Shown one piece after another: positions 40,095 to 49,115 of a DNA stretch of 64,000 bases (positions are counted from its first letter, which is position 1; each line of letters begins with the position of its first letter). The stretch is from the NCBI RefSeq assembly GCF_000389965.1, contig NC_021191.1, positions 2,171,501-2,235,500 of the forward strand, given 5' to 3'. A program made the translations under genes and the position numbers. The DNA is from Actinoplanes sp. N902-109. GTDB lineage: Bacteria; Actinomycetota; Actinomycetes; Mycobacteriales; Micromonosporaceae. Below the pieces are notes generated by a model. That model worked only from the letters and a program-made list of their open reading frames with translations, ran no database searches and was not told where the DNA came from.

Positions 40095-43000
40095 GTGTCT
40101 GACTCGTTCGTGCACCTGCACGTGCACACCGAGTATTCGATGCTCGACGGCGCCGCCCGGGTGAAGGAGTTGCTGGCCGAGGCCAATCGCCTCGGCATGC
40201 CGGCCGCGGCCATCACCGACCACGGCAACATGCACGGCGCCTACGACTTCTACACCCAGGCAAAGGCCGCCGGGGTCACCCCGGTCATCGGCGTCGAGGC
40301 CTACGTGGCGCCGGAGTCGCGGCTGACCAAGAGCCGCATCAAGTGGGGCCGTCCGGAGCAGAAGAGCGACGACATCTCCGGCAACGGCGCCTACACCCAC
40401 ATGACGATGTGGGCGCGCAACGCCGTCGGGCTCAAGAACCTGTTCCGGCTCAACTCGCGGGCCTCGATGGAGGGCCAGCTCGGCAAGTACCCGCGGATGG
40501 ACTTCGACATCATCGCCGAGCACGCCGAGGGCATCATGGGCACCACCGGCTGCCCGTCCGGCGCGGTGCAGACCCGGCTGCGGCTGGGCCAGTTCGACGA
40601 GGCGCTCAAGTCCGCCGCGATGTATCAGGAAGCCCTCGGCAAGGACAACTACTTCCTCGAGATCATGGACCACGGGCTGTCCATCGAGCGCCGGGTCCGC
40701 GAGGGCCTGATCGAGATCGGCAAGAAGCTCGGCATCAAGCCGCTGGTGACCAACGACTCGCACTACACCCACGAGGCTCAGGCCGAGGCGCACGACGTGC
40801 TGCTGTGCGTGCAGACCGGCAGCAACGTGGCCGACCCCAACCGGTTCCGGTTCGACGGCGCGGGCTATTTCGTGAAGTCCGCCGACCAGATGCGCGCGGT
40901 CGACTCCTCCGACGCCTGGCAGGAAGGCTGCCGCAACACGCTGCTGGTGGCCGAGCGGGTGGATGTCGACGGCATGTTCACGTTCAAGAACCTGATGCCG
41001 CGCTTCCCGATCCCGGAGGGCTACTCCGAGGAGGAATACTTCCGGCACGTCGCGTTCGAGGGGCTGCGCAACCGGTTCCCGGACGGCATCCCCGAGACGC
41101 ACATCAAGCAGGCCGAGTACGAGCTCGGCGTGATCATCCAGATGGGCTTCCCGTCGTACTTCCTCGTGGTCGCCGACTTCATCCAGTGGTCCAAGCGCAA
41201 CGGCATCGCGGTCGGTCCGGGCCGTGGCTCGGCGGCGGGCTCGCTGATCGCGTACGCCATGGGCATCACCGACCTCGACCCGCTGCCGCACGGGCTGATC
41301 TTCGAGCGGTTCCTCAACCCCGAGCGCATCTCGATGCCCGATGTCGACATCGACTTCGACGAGCGCCGGCGCGGTGAGGTCATCCGGTACGTCACCGAGC
41401 GCTGGGGCGAGGACAAGGTCGCGCAGATCGCCACGTTCGGCACGATCAAGGCCAAGGCCGCGATCAAGGACGCGTCCCGGGTGCTCGGCTACCCGTTCGC
41501 GGTGGGCGACCGGATCACCAAGGCCATGCCGCCGGACGTGATGGGCAAGGGCATCCCGCTGTCGGGCATCTTCGACAAGGACCACAAGCGTTACAACGAG
41601 GCCGGCGAGATCCGCTCGATGTACGAGCAGGACCCCGACGTCAAGAAGGTGATCGACACCGCCCGGGGCATCGAGGGCCTGATCCGGCAGACCGGTGTGC
41701 ACGCCGCCGGCGTCATCATGAGCGCCGAGCCGATCATCGACCACATCCCGCTGATGCGCCGCCCCGCCGACGGGGTGATCATCACGCAGTTCGACTACCC
41801 GACCTGCGAGACGCTGGGCCTGCTCAAGATGGACTTCCTGGGCCTGCGCAACCTGACGATCCTCGACGACGCGGTCAAGAACATCAAGCTCAACCACGAG
41901 CTCGACCTCGACCTGCTCAAGGTGCCGCTGGACGACCCCAAGGCGTACGACCTGCTGGCCCGCGGCGACACGCTCGGCGTGTTCCAGCTCGACGGTGGCC
42001 CGATGCGCTCGCTGCTGCGGCTGATGAAGCCGGACAACTTCGAGGACATCTCCGCCGTGCTCGCGCTGTACCGCCCGGGTCCGATGGGCGTCGAGTCGCA
42101 CACCAACTACGCGCTGCGCAAGAACGGCCTGCAGGAGATCACCCCGATCCACCCGGAGCTGAAGGACCCGCTCGCGGAGATCCTCGAGCCCACGTACGGC
42201 CTGATCGTTTATCAGGAGCAGGTGCAGCGCGCCGCGCAGATCCTCGCGGGCTACACCCTGGGCCAGGCCGACCTGCTGCGCCGCGCCATGGGTAAGAAGA
42301 AGAAGGAGATCCTCGACAAGGAGTTCATCCCGTTCCGGGACGGCTGCCGCGCGCACGGCTACTCCGACGAGGCCATCCAGGCGGTGTGGGACGTGCTGGT
42401 CCCGTTCGCCGGCTACGCGTTCAACAAGGCCCATTCCGCGGCGTACGGCCTGGTGTCCTACTGGACGGCGTACCTCAAGGCGCACTACCCGGCGGAGTAC
42501 ATGGCCGGTCTGCTGACCTCGGTCGGCGACGACAAGGACAAGATGGCGATGTATCTGGCCGAGTGCCGGCGCATGGGCATCCAGGTCCTGCCGCCCGACG
42601 TCAACCAGTCCGCCGGCCCGTTCACCCCGGTCGGCAAGGACATCCGCTTCGGTCTGGGCGCGGTGCGCAACGTCGGTGCCAACGTGGTCGAGGCGATCGC
42701 CCGCTGCCGCGAGGAAAAGAGCGAGTACAAGGACTTCTACGACTTCCTGTCCAAGGTCGACGCGGTGGCCTGCAACAAGCGGACCATTGAATCGCTGATC
42801 AAGGCGGGCGCGTTCGACTCGATGGGGCACAGCCGCAAGGGCCTGCTCGCGGTGCACGCCGAGGCCATCGACGCCTATGCCGACGTCAAGCGGAACGAGG
42901 CCGCCGGTCAGTTCGACCTGTTCGGCGCGTTCGGCGACGAGAACGGCGGCAGCGCGGCCACGGTGGCCATGCCGACGATCACCACCGACGAGTGGGACAA

Positions 43001-43628
43001 GCGCGACAAGCTCTCGTTCGAGCGCGAGATGCTCGGCCTGTACGTCTCCGATCACCCGCTCGCGGGGCTGGAGCAGGTGCTCTCCAACGCGGCCGACACC
43101 ACCATCGCCTCGCTCAACGAGGAGGGCTCGGTCCCGGACGGCTCGGTGGTCACGCTCGCCGGCATCCTCACCGGGGTCCAGCGGCGCATCACCAAGCAGG
43201 GCCGGGCCTGGGCGTCGGCCACCCTGGAGGACCTCGCCGGTGGGGTGGAGGCGCTGTTCTTCCCCAACACGTACGAGGTGATCGGCCAGTACATCGCCGA
43301 GGACGCCATCGTCGTGGTGAAGGGCCGGGTGGACCGCCGCGACGACACGCCGCGGATCATGGCGATGGACATGTCGATGCCCGACGTCACGCACAACCCC
43401 GACACCAAGCCGATCACGCTGACCATGCCGATCACCCGGTGCACGCCGCCGCTGGTGTCGGAGCTCAAGGAGATCCTGGTCAGCCATCCTGGCGACAGCG
43501 AGGTGCACGTCCACCTGCTCAACGGCAGCCGCAAGACGGTCATGCGGCTGGGCGGGTTCAAGGTGGCGCCGACGCCGGCGTTGCGGGCCGACCTCAAGAT
43601 GATCCTCGGCCCGTCGGCGGTCGCGTGA
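40095..43628 (+). CDS. dnaE: DNA polymerase III alpha subunit
   Basis: Replicative C-family polymerase, DnaE1 type, ~1177 residues. The N-terminal PHP domain (FVHLHVHTEYSMLDGA, ITDHGNMHGAYDF) keeps the metal-binding His/Asp residues, which in actinobacterial DnaE1 act as a proofreading exonuclease. The polymerase core has GPGRGSAAGSLIAYAMGITD and PDVDIDFDERRRGEVI (catalytic aspartates). FNKAHSAAYGLVSYWTAYLK, helix-hairpin-helix and OB-fold (TLAGILTGVQRRITKQGR) regions follow. GTG 40095 (MSDSFVHLHVH) has GAGGGGG six bases upstream and is preferred over GTG 40080. Confidence 0.97.
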   Translation: MSDSFVHLHVHTEYSMLDGAARVKELLAEANRLGMPAAAITDHGNMHGAYDFYTQAKAAGVTPVIGVEAYVAPESRLTKSRIKWGRPEQKSDDISGNGAYTHMTMWARNAVGLKNLFRLNSRASMEGQLGKYPRMDFDIIAEHAEGIMGTTGCPSGAVQTRLRLGQFDEALKSAAMYQEALGKDNYFLEIMDHGLSIERRVREGLIEIGKKLGIKPLVTNDSHYTHEAQAEAHDVLLCVQTGSNVADPNRFRFDGAGYFVKSADQMRAVDSSDAWQEGCRNTLLVAERVDVDGMFTFKNLMPRFPIPEGYSEEEYFRHVAFEGLRNRFPDGIPETHIKQAEYELGVIIQMGFPSYFLVVADFIQWSKRNGIAVGPGRGSAAGSLIAYAMGITDLDPLPHGLIFERFLNPERISMPDVDIDFDERRRGEVIRYVTERWGEDKVAQIATFGTIKAKAAIKDASRVLGYPFAVGDRITKAMPPDVMGKGIPLSGIFDKDHKRYNEAGEIRSMYEQDPDVKKVIDTARGIEGLIRQTGVHAAGVIMSAEPIIDHIPLMRRPADGVIITQFDYPTCETLGLLKMDFLGLRNLTILDDAVKNIKLNHELDLDLLKVPLDDPKAYDLLARGDTLGVFQLDGGPMRSLLRLMKPDNFEDISAVLALYRPGPMGVESHTNYALRKNGLQEITPIHPELKDPLAEILEPTYGLIVYQEQVQRAAQILAGYTLGQADLLRRAMGKKKKEILDKEFIPFRDGCRAHGYSDEAIQAVWDVLVPFAGYAFNKAHSAAYGLVSYWTAYLKAHYPAEYMAGLLTSVGDDKDKMAMYLAECRRMGIQVLPPDVNQSAGPFTPVGKDIRFGLGAVRNVGANVVEAIARCREEKSEYKDFYDFLSKVDAVACNKRTIESLIKAGAFDSMGHSRKGLLAVHAEAIDAYADVKRNEAAGQFDLFGAFGDENGGSAATVAMPTITTDEWDKRDKLSFEREMLGLYVSDHPLAGLEQVLSNAADTTIASLNEEGSVPDGSVVTLAGILTGVQRRITKQGRAWASATLEDLAGGVEALFFPNTYEVIGQYIAEDAIVVVKGRVDRRDDTPRIMAMDMSMPDVTHNPDTKPITLTMPITRCTPPLVSELKEILVSHPGDSEVHVHLLNGSRKTVMRLGGFKVAPTPALRADLKMILGPSAVA

Positions 43629-43647
43629 TGCCTGGCAGGATTGTCAC

Positions 43648-44337
43648 GTGAATCCTTTTCCACCGGTCGGCGAGTCCGAGCCCGAGCTCGCCGCACCGCC
43701 GCGATCGCAACGGCCCTGGCGCCGTACGATCTCGGTCGCGGTTCTGATCATCGTGGCGATGGCGGTCCTCGGCGCGGGGCTGGGCCTGCTGTGGGCGTGG
43801 CTGGCGCCCTCGGTGCCGGTGCTCAATGCCGGTCAGAACGGCATCGTGGTCAACGACCCGTCGCCGGAGGAGTACATCGCCGCGGACGGCTGGTTCACCC
43901 TCATCGGCTTCGTGTTCGGGCTGGTTGCCGCGGTGGTGGCCTGGCTGGTGCTGCGCCGCGACCGGGGTCCGGCGCTGCTGATCGGGGTGACCGTCGGCGG
44001 GCTGGCCTCGGCGCTGACCATGTGGGCGGTCGGCCGGATGATCGGGCTGGGCGCCTGGAACGACTGGCAGCACAGCTCGGCGCCGGGGGACACCTTCCAC
44101 CGGCCGCCGGATCTGCACGCGCACGGGGCCCTGCTGGTCACCGCGTTCGCCGCGGTGATCGTCACCACCCTGCTGGCGGGCTGGTCCAACGACCCCAACC
44201 TGGACCGGCCGGGCGCCAAGCCGGGGTACGGCCGGGATGTGCCCGACGAGCTCAGTTCGGGCTCATTGGCCGGGCCAGATCCGACAGCGGCACCGGCACC
44301 GCCCGCACCCTCGCCAGCAGACCCGCCTCGCGGTTGA
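43648..44337 (+). CDS. DUF2567-like membrane protein
   Basis: 229-residue protein with four membrane helices (ISVAVLIIVAMAVLGAGLGL, LIGFVFGLVAAVVAWLVL, LLIGVTVGGLASALTMWAVG, ALLVTAFAAVIVTTLLAG) and a Pro/Ala-rich C-terminus. The layout and the WAWLAPSVPV and ADGWF stretches resemble the DUF2567 proteins of mycobacteria and relatives. Function unknown. The GTG has CAGGAT six bases upstream, again a leaderless pattern. Its last 86 bp overlap the convergent LON-domain gene. Confidence 0.75.
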   Translation: MNPFPPVGESEPELAAPPRSQRPWRRTISVAVLIIVAMAVLGAGLGLLWAWLAPSVPVLNAGQNGIVVNDPSPEEYIAADGWFTLIGFVFGLVAAVVAWLVLRRDRGPALLIGVTVGGLASALTMWAVGRMIGLGAWNDWQHSSAPGDTFHRPPDLHAHGALLVTAFAAVIVTTLLAGWSNDPNLDRPGAKPGYGRDVPDELSSGSLAGPDPTAAPAPPAPSPADPPRG

Positions 44338-44977
44338 GCAGCCGCAGCTCGGCGCGCAGCCGGGTGGCGGTGTCGGGTGCGGCCAGCAGGTCCTGCCGCT
44401 CGTCGATGGTCAGCTGGGCGGTTGCCGCGATCAGGTGCGACAGCACGGTCGGGTCGTCCGGCACCTGGTCGAGCACCTCGGAGTCGGGGCGCAGCAGATC
44501 CAGATAGGTGCGGAAGGCCGCGAGCACCCGCGGGGCCAGCAGCTGCGCCGTCTCGTCGCCGGGCTCCTCGTCGGGCAGCCACTCCACCTCGGCGGTCAGA
44601 TAAGGGTGCCCGTCGGCGGCGAGGCTCAGCAGCCGGAACCGCCGCCGGCCCACGGTGACGATGTCGAAGCGGCCGTCCGGCAGCTCGGTGACCTGACGCA
44701 GCTCCGCCGTGCAGCCCACGTCGTAGAGCTGGTCGGCGGTGACCGCCGGGGCCTCCGGCCGCTCGTCGTCGTCCTCGCCCGGACCGGCGTCGAACGGCGC
44801 CGGCGCCTCGAGCCCCTGGCGCAGTGTGATCACGCCGAACTCGTGTGGCTCGTCGTCGGTCGTGGCGACCAGGTCGCGTACGAGCGTGCGATAACGCTCC
44901 TCGAAGATGTGCAAGGGCAGCACCAGGCCGGGGAAGAGCACCGTGCCCAGCGGGAAGACCGGGAGAATTGCGCCCAT
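44252..44977 (-). CDS. LON substrate-binding-domain protein
   Basis: ~241-residue stand-alone Lon N-terminal (substrate-binding, PUA-like) domain without protease parts. Visible: ILPVFPLGTVLFPGLVLPLH and IFEERYRTLVRDL at the N-terminus, GCTAELRQVTELPDGRFDIV and TVGRRRFRLLSL in the middle, and a helical C-terminal half (LSHLIAATAQLTIDERQDLL). Such proteins are common in actinobacteria next to hisD, and the role is unknown. ATG at 44977. It is divergent from hisD, and its 3' end overlaps the gene at 43648-44337. Confidence 0.88.
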   Translation of the reverse strand: MGAILPVFPLGTVLFPGLVLPLHIFEERYRTLVRDLVATTDDEPHEFGVITLRQGLEAPAPFDAGPGEDDDERPEAPAVTADQLYDVGCTAELRQVTELPDGRFDIVTVGRRRFRLLSLAADGHPYLTAEVEWLPDEEPGDETAQLLAPRVLAAFRTYLDLLRPDSEVLDQVPDDPTVLSHLIAATAQLTIDERQDLLAAPDTATRLRAELRLLNREAGLLARVRAVPVPLSDLARPMSPN

Positions 44978-45114
44978 CCGACGAGCGTATCGGCACGATC
45001 GGGTCCAGCGCGCGCCCGGCCGGGTGATCTTTTCCCGGCGCCCCGCCGAAAAGCCACATAGTGGCCGTTCCCACTGCCCGGGATGCGGCCCCCGGTCCGG
45101 TCGGCACCGCAATC

Positions 45115-45120
45115 TAGACT
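45115..45120 (+). promoter_or_regulatory. -10 box for leaderless hisD (his operon promoter)
   Basis: TAGACT is followed by seven bases and the hisD GTG, with no Shine-Dalgarno, so the his operon mRNA probably starts at the hisD codon. No leader peptide or T-box was seen. Confidence 0.5.
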
Positions 45121-45127
45121 TGGCGGC

Positions 45128-46447
45128 GTGTTGAACCGGATCGACCTGCGCGGTTCCCGCCGGGACCCGCGCGGTCTGCTGCCCCGTGCCCAGCTCGACG
45201 TCTCCCAGGCGGTCGAGAGGATCAGGCCTGTCGTGGAGGCGGTCCGGGAGCATGGTTTCGCCGCGATCCGCGAGGCCACCGAGAGATTCGACGGGGTACG
45301 CCTGGAGCGGTTGCGCGTCCCCCAGGACGTGATCGCCACCGCGGCGGAGAACCTCGACCCGGACGTACGCGCCGCGCTGCTCGTCTCGATCGAGCGCGCC
45401 CGCAAGGTCCACGCCGACCAGCGCCGCACCGACGTCACCACCCAGGTCGTGCCCGGCGGCACGGTGACCGAGCGGTGGGTGCCGGTGTCGCGGGTCGGCC
45501 TCTACGTCCCCGGCGGCCTGGCCGTGCTCGCCTCCACCGTGGTGATGAACGTGGTGCCCGCCCAGGAGGCCGGCGTCACGTCGCTGGCGGTGGCCAGCCC
45601 GCCGCAGCAGTCCAACAACGGGCTGCCCGACCCGACCATCCTCGGCGCCTGCGCGCTGCTCGGCGTCACCGAGGTCTACGCGGCCGGCGGTGCCCAGGCC
45701 ATCGCCATGCTGGGCTACGGCTCGACCGGCGCCGACGAGACCGACGGCTGCGCGCCGGTCGACGTCATCACCGGCCCCGGCAACATCTGGGTGACCGCCG
45801 CCAAGCGGCTGCTGCAGGGCACGGTCGGCATCGACGCCGAGGCCGGCCCCACCGAGATCGCGATCCTCGCCGACGACTCGGCGTCCCCGGCGCACGTCGC
45901 GGCCGACCTGATCAGCCAGGCCGAGCACGACCCGCTGGCGGCCAGCGTGCTGGTCACCGACTCGCCGGCGCTGGCCGACGCGGTCGACGCCCAGCTCGGC
46001 GTGCAGGTGCCGGCGACCAAGCACGAGGCCCGGGTGCGCGAGTCGCTGGGCGGGTCCCAGTCCGGCATCGTGCTGGTCGACGATCTGGAGCAGGGGCTCG
46101 CGGTGGTCGACGCCTATGCCGCCGAGCACCTCGAGATCCAGACCCGGGACGCGCGCGAGCGGGCGATGCGGGTGCGCAACGCCGGTGCCATCTTCGTCGG
46201 TGCCTATTCGCCGGTGTCGCTGGGCGACTACGCGGCCGGGTCCAACCACGTGCTGCCCACGGCGGGCTGCGCGCGGCACTCGTCCGGGCTGTCGGTGCAG
46301 TCGTTCCTGCGCGGCATCCACGTCATCGAGTACGACGAGGCAGCCCTGCGCGACGTCGCGCCGCACGTGGTGGCGCTGGCCAACGCCGAGGACCTGCCCG
46401 CCCACGGCCAGGCCGTGGCCGCCCGGTTCGCCGGTGGTGACGCATGA
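45128..46447 (+). CDS. hisD: Histidinol dehydrogenase
   Basis: Zinc- and NAD-dependent last two steps of histidine synthesis (L-histidinol to L-histidine). ~439 residues from GTG 45128 (MLNRIDLRG). Signatures: RVGLYVPGGLAVLASTV, VYAAGGAQAIAMLGYG, ITGPGNIWVTAAKRLLQG, GIDAEAGPTEIAILAD, DLISQAEHDPLA and AGSNHVLPTAGCARHSSGLS (zinc and catalytic His). First gene of the operon. Its TGA overlaps hisC (ATGA). Confidence 0.97.
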   Translation: MLNRIDLRGSRRDPRGLLPRAQLDVSQAVERIRPVVEAVREHGFAAIREATERFDGVRLERLRVPQDVIATAAENLDPDVRAALLVSIERARKVHADQRRTDVTTQVVPGGTVTERWVPVSRVGLYVPGGLAVLASTVVMNVVPAQEAGVTSLAVASPPQQSNNGLPDPTILGACALLGVTEVYAAGGAQAIAMLGYGSTGADETDGCAPVDVITGPGNIWVTAAKRLLQGTVGIDAEAGPTEIAILADDSASPAHVAADLISQAEHDPLAASVLVTDSPALADAVDAQLGVQVPATKHEARVRESLGGSQSGIVLVDDLEQGLAVVDAYAAEHLEIQTRDARERAMRVRNAGAIFVGAYSPVSLGDYAAGSNHVLPTAGCARHSSGLSVQSFLRGIHVIEYDEAALRDVAPHVVALANAEDLPAHGQAVAARFAGGDA

Positions 46448-47661
46448 CCACCATCGACGATCTGCCCATCCGTGACGACCTGCGCGGCCGGACGCCCTAC
46501 GGTGCGCCGCAGCTCGACGTGGCCGTGCGGCTCAACACCAACGAGAATTCCTATCCCGTGCCGGATGCCGTGGTCGACGCGATCGGCAAGGCGGTCCAGG
46601 CGGAGCTGCGCGATCTCAACCGTTATCCCGACCGCGACGCGGTGGCCCTGCGTGCCGATCTCGCCGACTACCTGGGCCACGGGCTGACCGAGGCCAACGT
46701 GTGGGCCGCCAACGGCTCCAACGAGGTGCAGCAGCAGCTGCTCCAGGCGTTCGGCGGGCCGGGCCGGGTGGCGCTGGGCTTCGGCCCGTCCTACTCGATG
46801 CACCCGCTGCTCGCCGTCGGCACCGGCACCCGCTGGGTGGGCGCGCTGCGCGACCCGGATTTCGGGCTGACCCCCGAGGCGGCCGTGGCGCAGATCGAGC
46901 AGCACCGGCCCGACCTGGTGTTCCTCTGCTCACCCAACAACCCGACCGGCACCGCGCTCGACCCCGCGGTCATCGACGCGGTGCTCGCGGCCGCGCCCGG
47001 CATGGTGCTGGTGGACGAGGCCTACGTGGAGTTCGCCCGGCCCGGCACCACCAGTGCGCTGGCGCTGCTGCCCGGTCACCCCCGGCTGGTGGTCACCCGC
47101 ACGATGAGCAAGGCGTTCGGCTTCGCCGGGGGCCGGCTGGGCTACTTCGCCGCCGATCCGGCCGTGGTCGACGCCGTGCAGCTGGTCCGGCTGCCCTACC
47201 ACCTGTCGTCGCTGACCCAGGCCGCCGCCCGTGCCGCACTCGGCCGGCGGGACGCGCTGCTTGCCACGGTCGACGCGATCAAGGCCCAGCGCGACCGGAT
47301 CGTCGAGACCCTGCGCGGGCGCGGCGTCACGGTCGCCGACAGCGACGCCAACTTCGTGCTGTTCGCGGTGGACAGCGGCGGCGGTGCGGCTGCTCGCGCG
47401 GGCATGGCCGGCGCGCCCGGCGGCGACGCGGCTGCCGGCGGTGGCGTTGCCGGCCCGGCTGCCGGCGGTGGCGTTGCCGGCCCGGCCGCCGACGGTGGCG
47501 CTTCCGGCCCGGCCGCCGGCGATCAGAAAGCCGTCTGGCAGGCCTTCCTCGACCGCGGCGTGCTGATCCGCGATGTCGGCCTGCCCGGCTGGCTCCGGGT
47601 CACCGCCGGCGACCCCACCGAGACGTCCGCCTTCCTCACCGCAGCCGAGGAGATCCTGTGA
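46444..47661 (+). CDS. hisC: Histidinol-phosphate aminotransferase with Gly/Ala repeat insertion
   Basis: PLP-dependent aminotransferase of histidine synthesis. 405 residues against ~350-365 usual. Core marks: VRLNTNENSYPVPDAV, NGSNEVQQQLLQAFGG, FLCSPNNPTGTAL, LVDEAYVEFARPG and the PLP lysine in TRTMSKAFGFAGGRLGY. Between DSDANFVLFAVDSGGG and AVWQAFLDRGVLIRD sits a ~50-residue Gly/Ala/Pro insert built from a 27-bp tandem repeat. The insert lies in the small C-terminal domain where a surface loop is expected, so activity may well be kept. Both ends overlap neighbours (hisD, hisB). Confidence 0.95.
   Translation: MTTIDDLPIRDDLRGRTPYGAPQLDVAVRLNTNENSYPVPDAVVDAIGKAVQAELRDLNRYPDRDAVALRADLADYLGHGLTEANVWAANGSNEVQQQLLQAFGGPGRVALGFGPSYSMHPLLAVGTGTRWVGALRDPDFGLTPEAAVAQIEQHRPDLVFLCSPNNPTGTALDPAVIDAVLAAAPGMVLVDEAYVEFARPGTTSALALLPGHPRLVVTRTMSKAFGFAGGRLGYFAADPAVVDAVQLVRLPYHLSSLTQAAARAALGRRDALLATVDAIKAQRDRIVETLRGRGVTVADSDANFVLFAVDSGGGAAARAGMAGAPGGDAAAGGGVAGPAAGGGVAGPAADGGASGPAAGDQKAVWQAFLDRGVLIRDVGLPGWLRVTAGDPTETSAFLTAAEEIL
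47431..47520 (+). repeat. 27-bp tandem repeat inside hisC (3.3 copies)
   Basis: Units at 47431, 47458 and 47485, plus nine bases of a fourth, encode AAGGGVAGP-type nonapeptides. The first two units are identical, the third has a few changes. All are in frame. Confidence 0.93.
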
Positions 47662-48269
47662 GCCGCAGCGCACGCGTCGAGCGTGTCACCAACGAGACCA
47701 AGGTGCTGGTCGAGATCGACCTCGACGGCACCGGCAAGGGCGACCTGGCCACCGGCGTGGGCTTCTACGACCACATGCTCAACCAGCTCGCCAAGCACGG
47801 CGGCTTCGACCTGACCGTGCGCACCGAGGGCGATCTGGAGATCGACGCCCACCACACGATGGAGGACACGGCGCTGGCGCTGGGCGAGGCGTTCGCGCAG
47901 GCGCTCGGTGACAAGGCCGGCATCCGGCGCTACGGCTCGGCCACCATCCCGATGGACGAGGTGCTGTGCCGGGCCGCGGTCGACCTGTCCGGGCGGCCCT
48001 ACGTGGTGCACGACGAGCCGGAGCTCGCGCCGTACATCGGGCCGGTCTACCCGACCAGCATGACCCGGCACATCTTCGAGTCGTTCGGCCACGCCGCCAA
48101 GGTGACCCTGCACGTCAGCGTGCTGCGGGCGGCCCGCGACGGCGGCCGCCCCGACGCCCACCACGTGGTGGAGGCGCAGTTCAAGGCGTTCTCCCGGGCG
48201 CTGCGCGAGGCCGTGGAGATCGACCCCCGCAACGCGGGTGCGCTCCCGTCGACCAAGGGCGTGCTGTGA
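47658..48269 (+). CDS. hisB: Imidazoleglycerol-phosphate dehydratase
   Basis: Manganese-dependent dehydratase of histidine synthesis. ~203 residues, monofunctional type (no phosphatase domain). The two-fold family pattern is plain: TGVGFYDHMLNQLAKHGGFD, DAHHTMEDTALALG, and later DAHHVVEAQFKAFSRALREA. GTG start overlapping the hisC TGA (GTGA). Its TGA overlaps the GTG of the next small gene. Confidence 0.97.
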   Translation: MSRSARVERVTNETKVLVEIDLDGTGKGDLATGVGFYDHMLNQLAKHGGFDLTVRTEGDLEIDAHHTMEDTALALGEAFAQALGDKAGIRRYGSATIPMDEVLCRAAVDLSGRPYVVHDEPELAPYIGPVYPTSMTRHIFESFGHAAKVTLHVSVLRAARDGGRPDAHHVVEAQFKAFSRALREAVEIDPRNAGALPSTKGVL

Positions 48270-48433
48270 CCGTCGTCCCCGTCCTGCTGCTCGGGCTCGC
48301 CGGCATCCTGGTCGGCGGGGTGGTCTCGCTGGCCAGGCAGGGTGCCACCAAGTTCTCGATCGGGCTCGTCGCTGTCCTCGCGCTGCTGGCGGCGGCCGGC
48401 GGCGTGCTCTGGCTGATCCCGGGGGACTCATGA
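48266..48433 (+). CDS. 55-residue two-helix membrane protein in the his operon
   Basis: Short hydrophobic protein: helices VVPVLLLGLAGILVGGVVSLA and GLVAVLALLAAAGGVLWLI joined by RQGATKFS. The GTG overlaps the hisB stop and the TGA overlaps the hisH ATG, so it is embedded and translationally coupled in the operon. The tight coupling and good actinobacterial codon use argue that it is real. No function is known to me. Confidence 0.7.
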   Translation: MTVVPVLLLGLAGILVGGVVSLARQGATKFSIGLVAVLALLAAAGGVLWLIPGDS

Positions 48434-49095
48434 CTTCGCCCACCTCGCCGTCCGCGGATCCGTCGGGCGCGGACAGGTCGGTGGTGATCCTGGACTACGG
48501 GTCGGGCAACCTGCGGTCGGCGGAGCGCGCCGTCGCCCGCACCGGGGTGCGGGTGACCGTGACCGACGATCTGGACGCCGCGGCCGAGGCCGACGGGCTG
48601 GTGGTGCCGGGGGTGGGCGCCTACGCGGCGTGCATGGCGGGCATCGACAAGCTGGGTGCCGGGCCGGTGATCGCCGAGCGGGTCGCGGCCGGACGGCCGG
48701 TGCTGGGCATCTGCGTCGGCATGCAGATCCTGTTCGAGACCGGCGTGGAGCACGGCGTCGAAACCCGGGGGCTGGGCCTGCTGCCCGGTGCGGTCACCAA
48801 GCTCACCGCCCGGCGCGTCCCGCACATGGGCTGGAACACGGTCACCCCGGCCGGCGGTTCGGCGCTGCTCGCCGGGCTCGACCAGGAGACCCGGTTCTAC
48901 TTCGTGCACTCGTACGCGGCCTCCGACCTGCCGGCCCTCGCAGCCGCCGGGGCCCGGGTGACCACCGCCGCGCACGACCAGCCGTTCGCCGCGGTGGTGG
49001 AGCACGGGGCTCTGTCGGCCGCGCAGTTCCATCCCGAGAAGTCCGCCGACGCCGGCTACGCCCTGCTGCGCAACTGGGTTGCCGCGCTGCCGTGA
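48430..49095 (+). CDS. hisH: Imidazole glycerol phosphate synthase, glutaminase subunit
   Basis: Class I glutamine amidotransferase that feeds ammonia to HisF. ~221 residues. A short variable N-terminus precedes VVILDYGSGNLRSAERAVAR. Then GLVVPGVGAY, the nucleophile in LGICVGMQILFE, VPHMGWNTV, YFVHSYAA and the catalytic His-Glu in AAQFHPEKS. The ATG overlaps the previous TGA. Its own TGA overlaps the GTG of a 7-codon mini-ORF. Confidence 0.96.
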   Translation: MTSPTSPSADPSGADRSVVILDYGSGNLRSAERAVARTGVRVTVTDDLDAAAEADGLVVPGVGAYAACMAGIDKLGAGPVIAERVAAGRPVLGICVGMQILFETGVEHGVETRGLGLLPGAVTKLTARRVPHMGWNTVTPAGGSALLAGLDQETRFYFVHSYAASDLPALAAAGARVTTAAHDQPFAAVVEHGALSAAQFHPEKSADAGYALLRNWVAALP

Positions 49096-49115
49096 GCGAG
49101 CGGGCGCAACGGTGA
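49092..49115 (+). CDS. 7-codon mini-ORF bridging hisH and the next gene
   Basis: GTG 49092 (overlapping the hisH TGA) reads VSERAQR and stops with TGA 49113-49115, which overlaps the GTG of the following gene (49112). Its sequence is a near copy of that gene's start (VSKERARR): GTGAGC then GAGCGGGCGCAACGG versus GAGCGGGCGCGACGG. So it appears to be a tandem duplication of a start region, as at gatD. Confidence 0.5.
   Translation: MSERAQR

Noticed and set aside
40020..43514. A 1164-codon open frame antisense to dnaE
   Set aside because: It lies opposite a clear DNA polymerase III alpha gene. Such long antisense frames are expected from codon bias at high GC.
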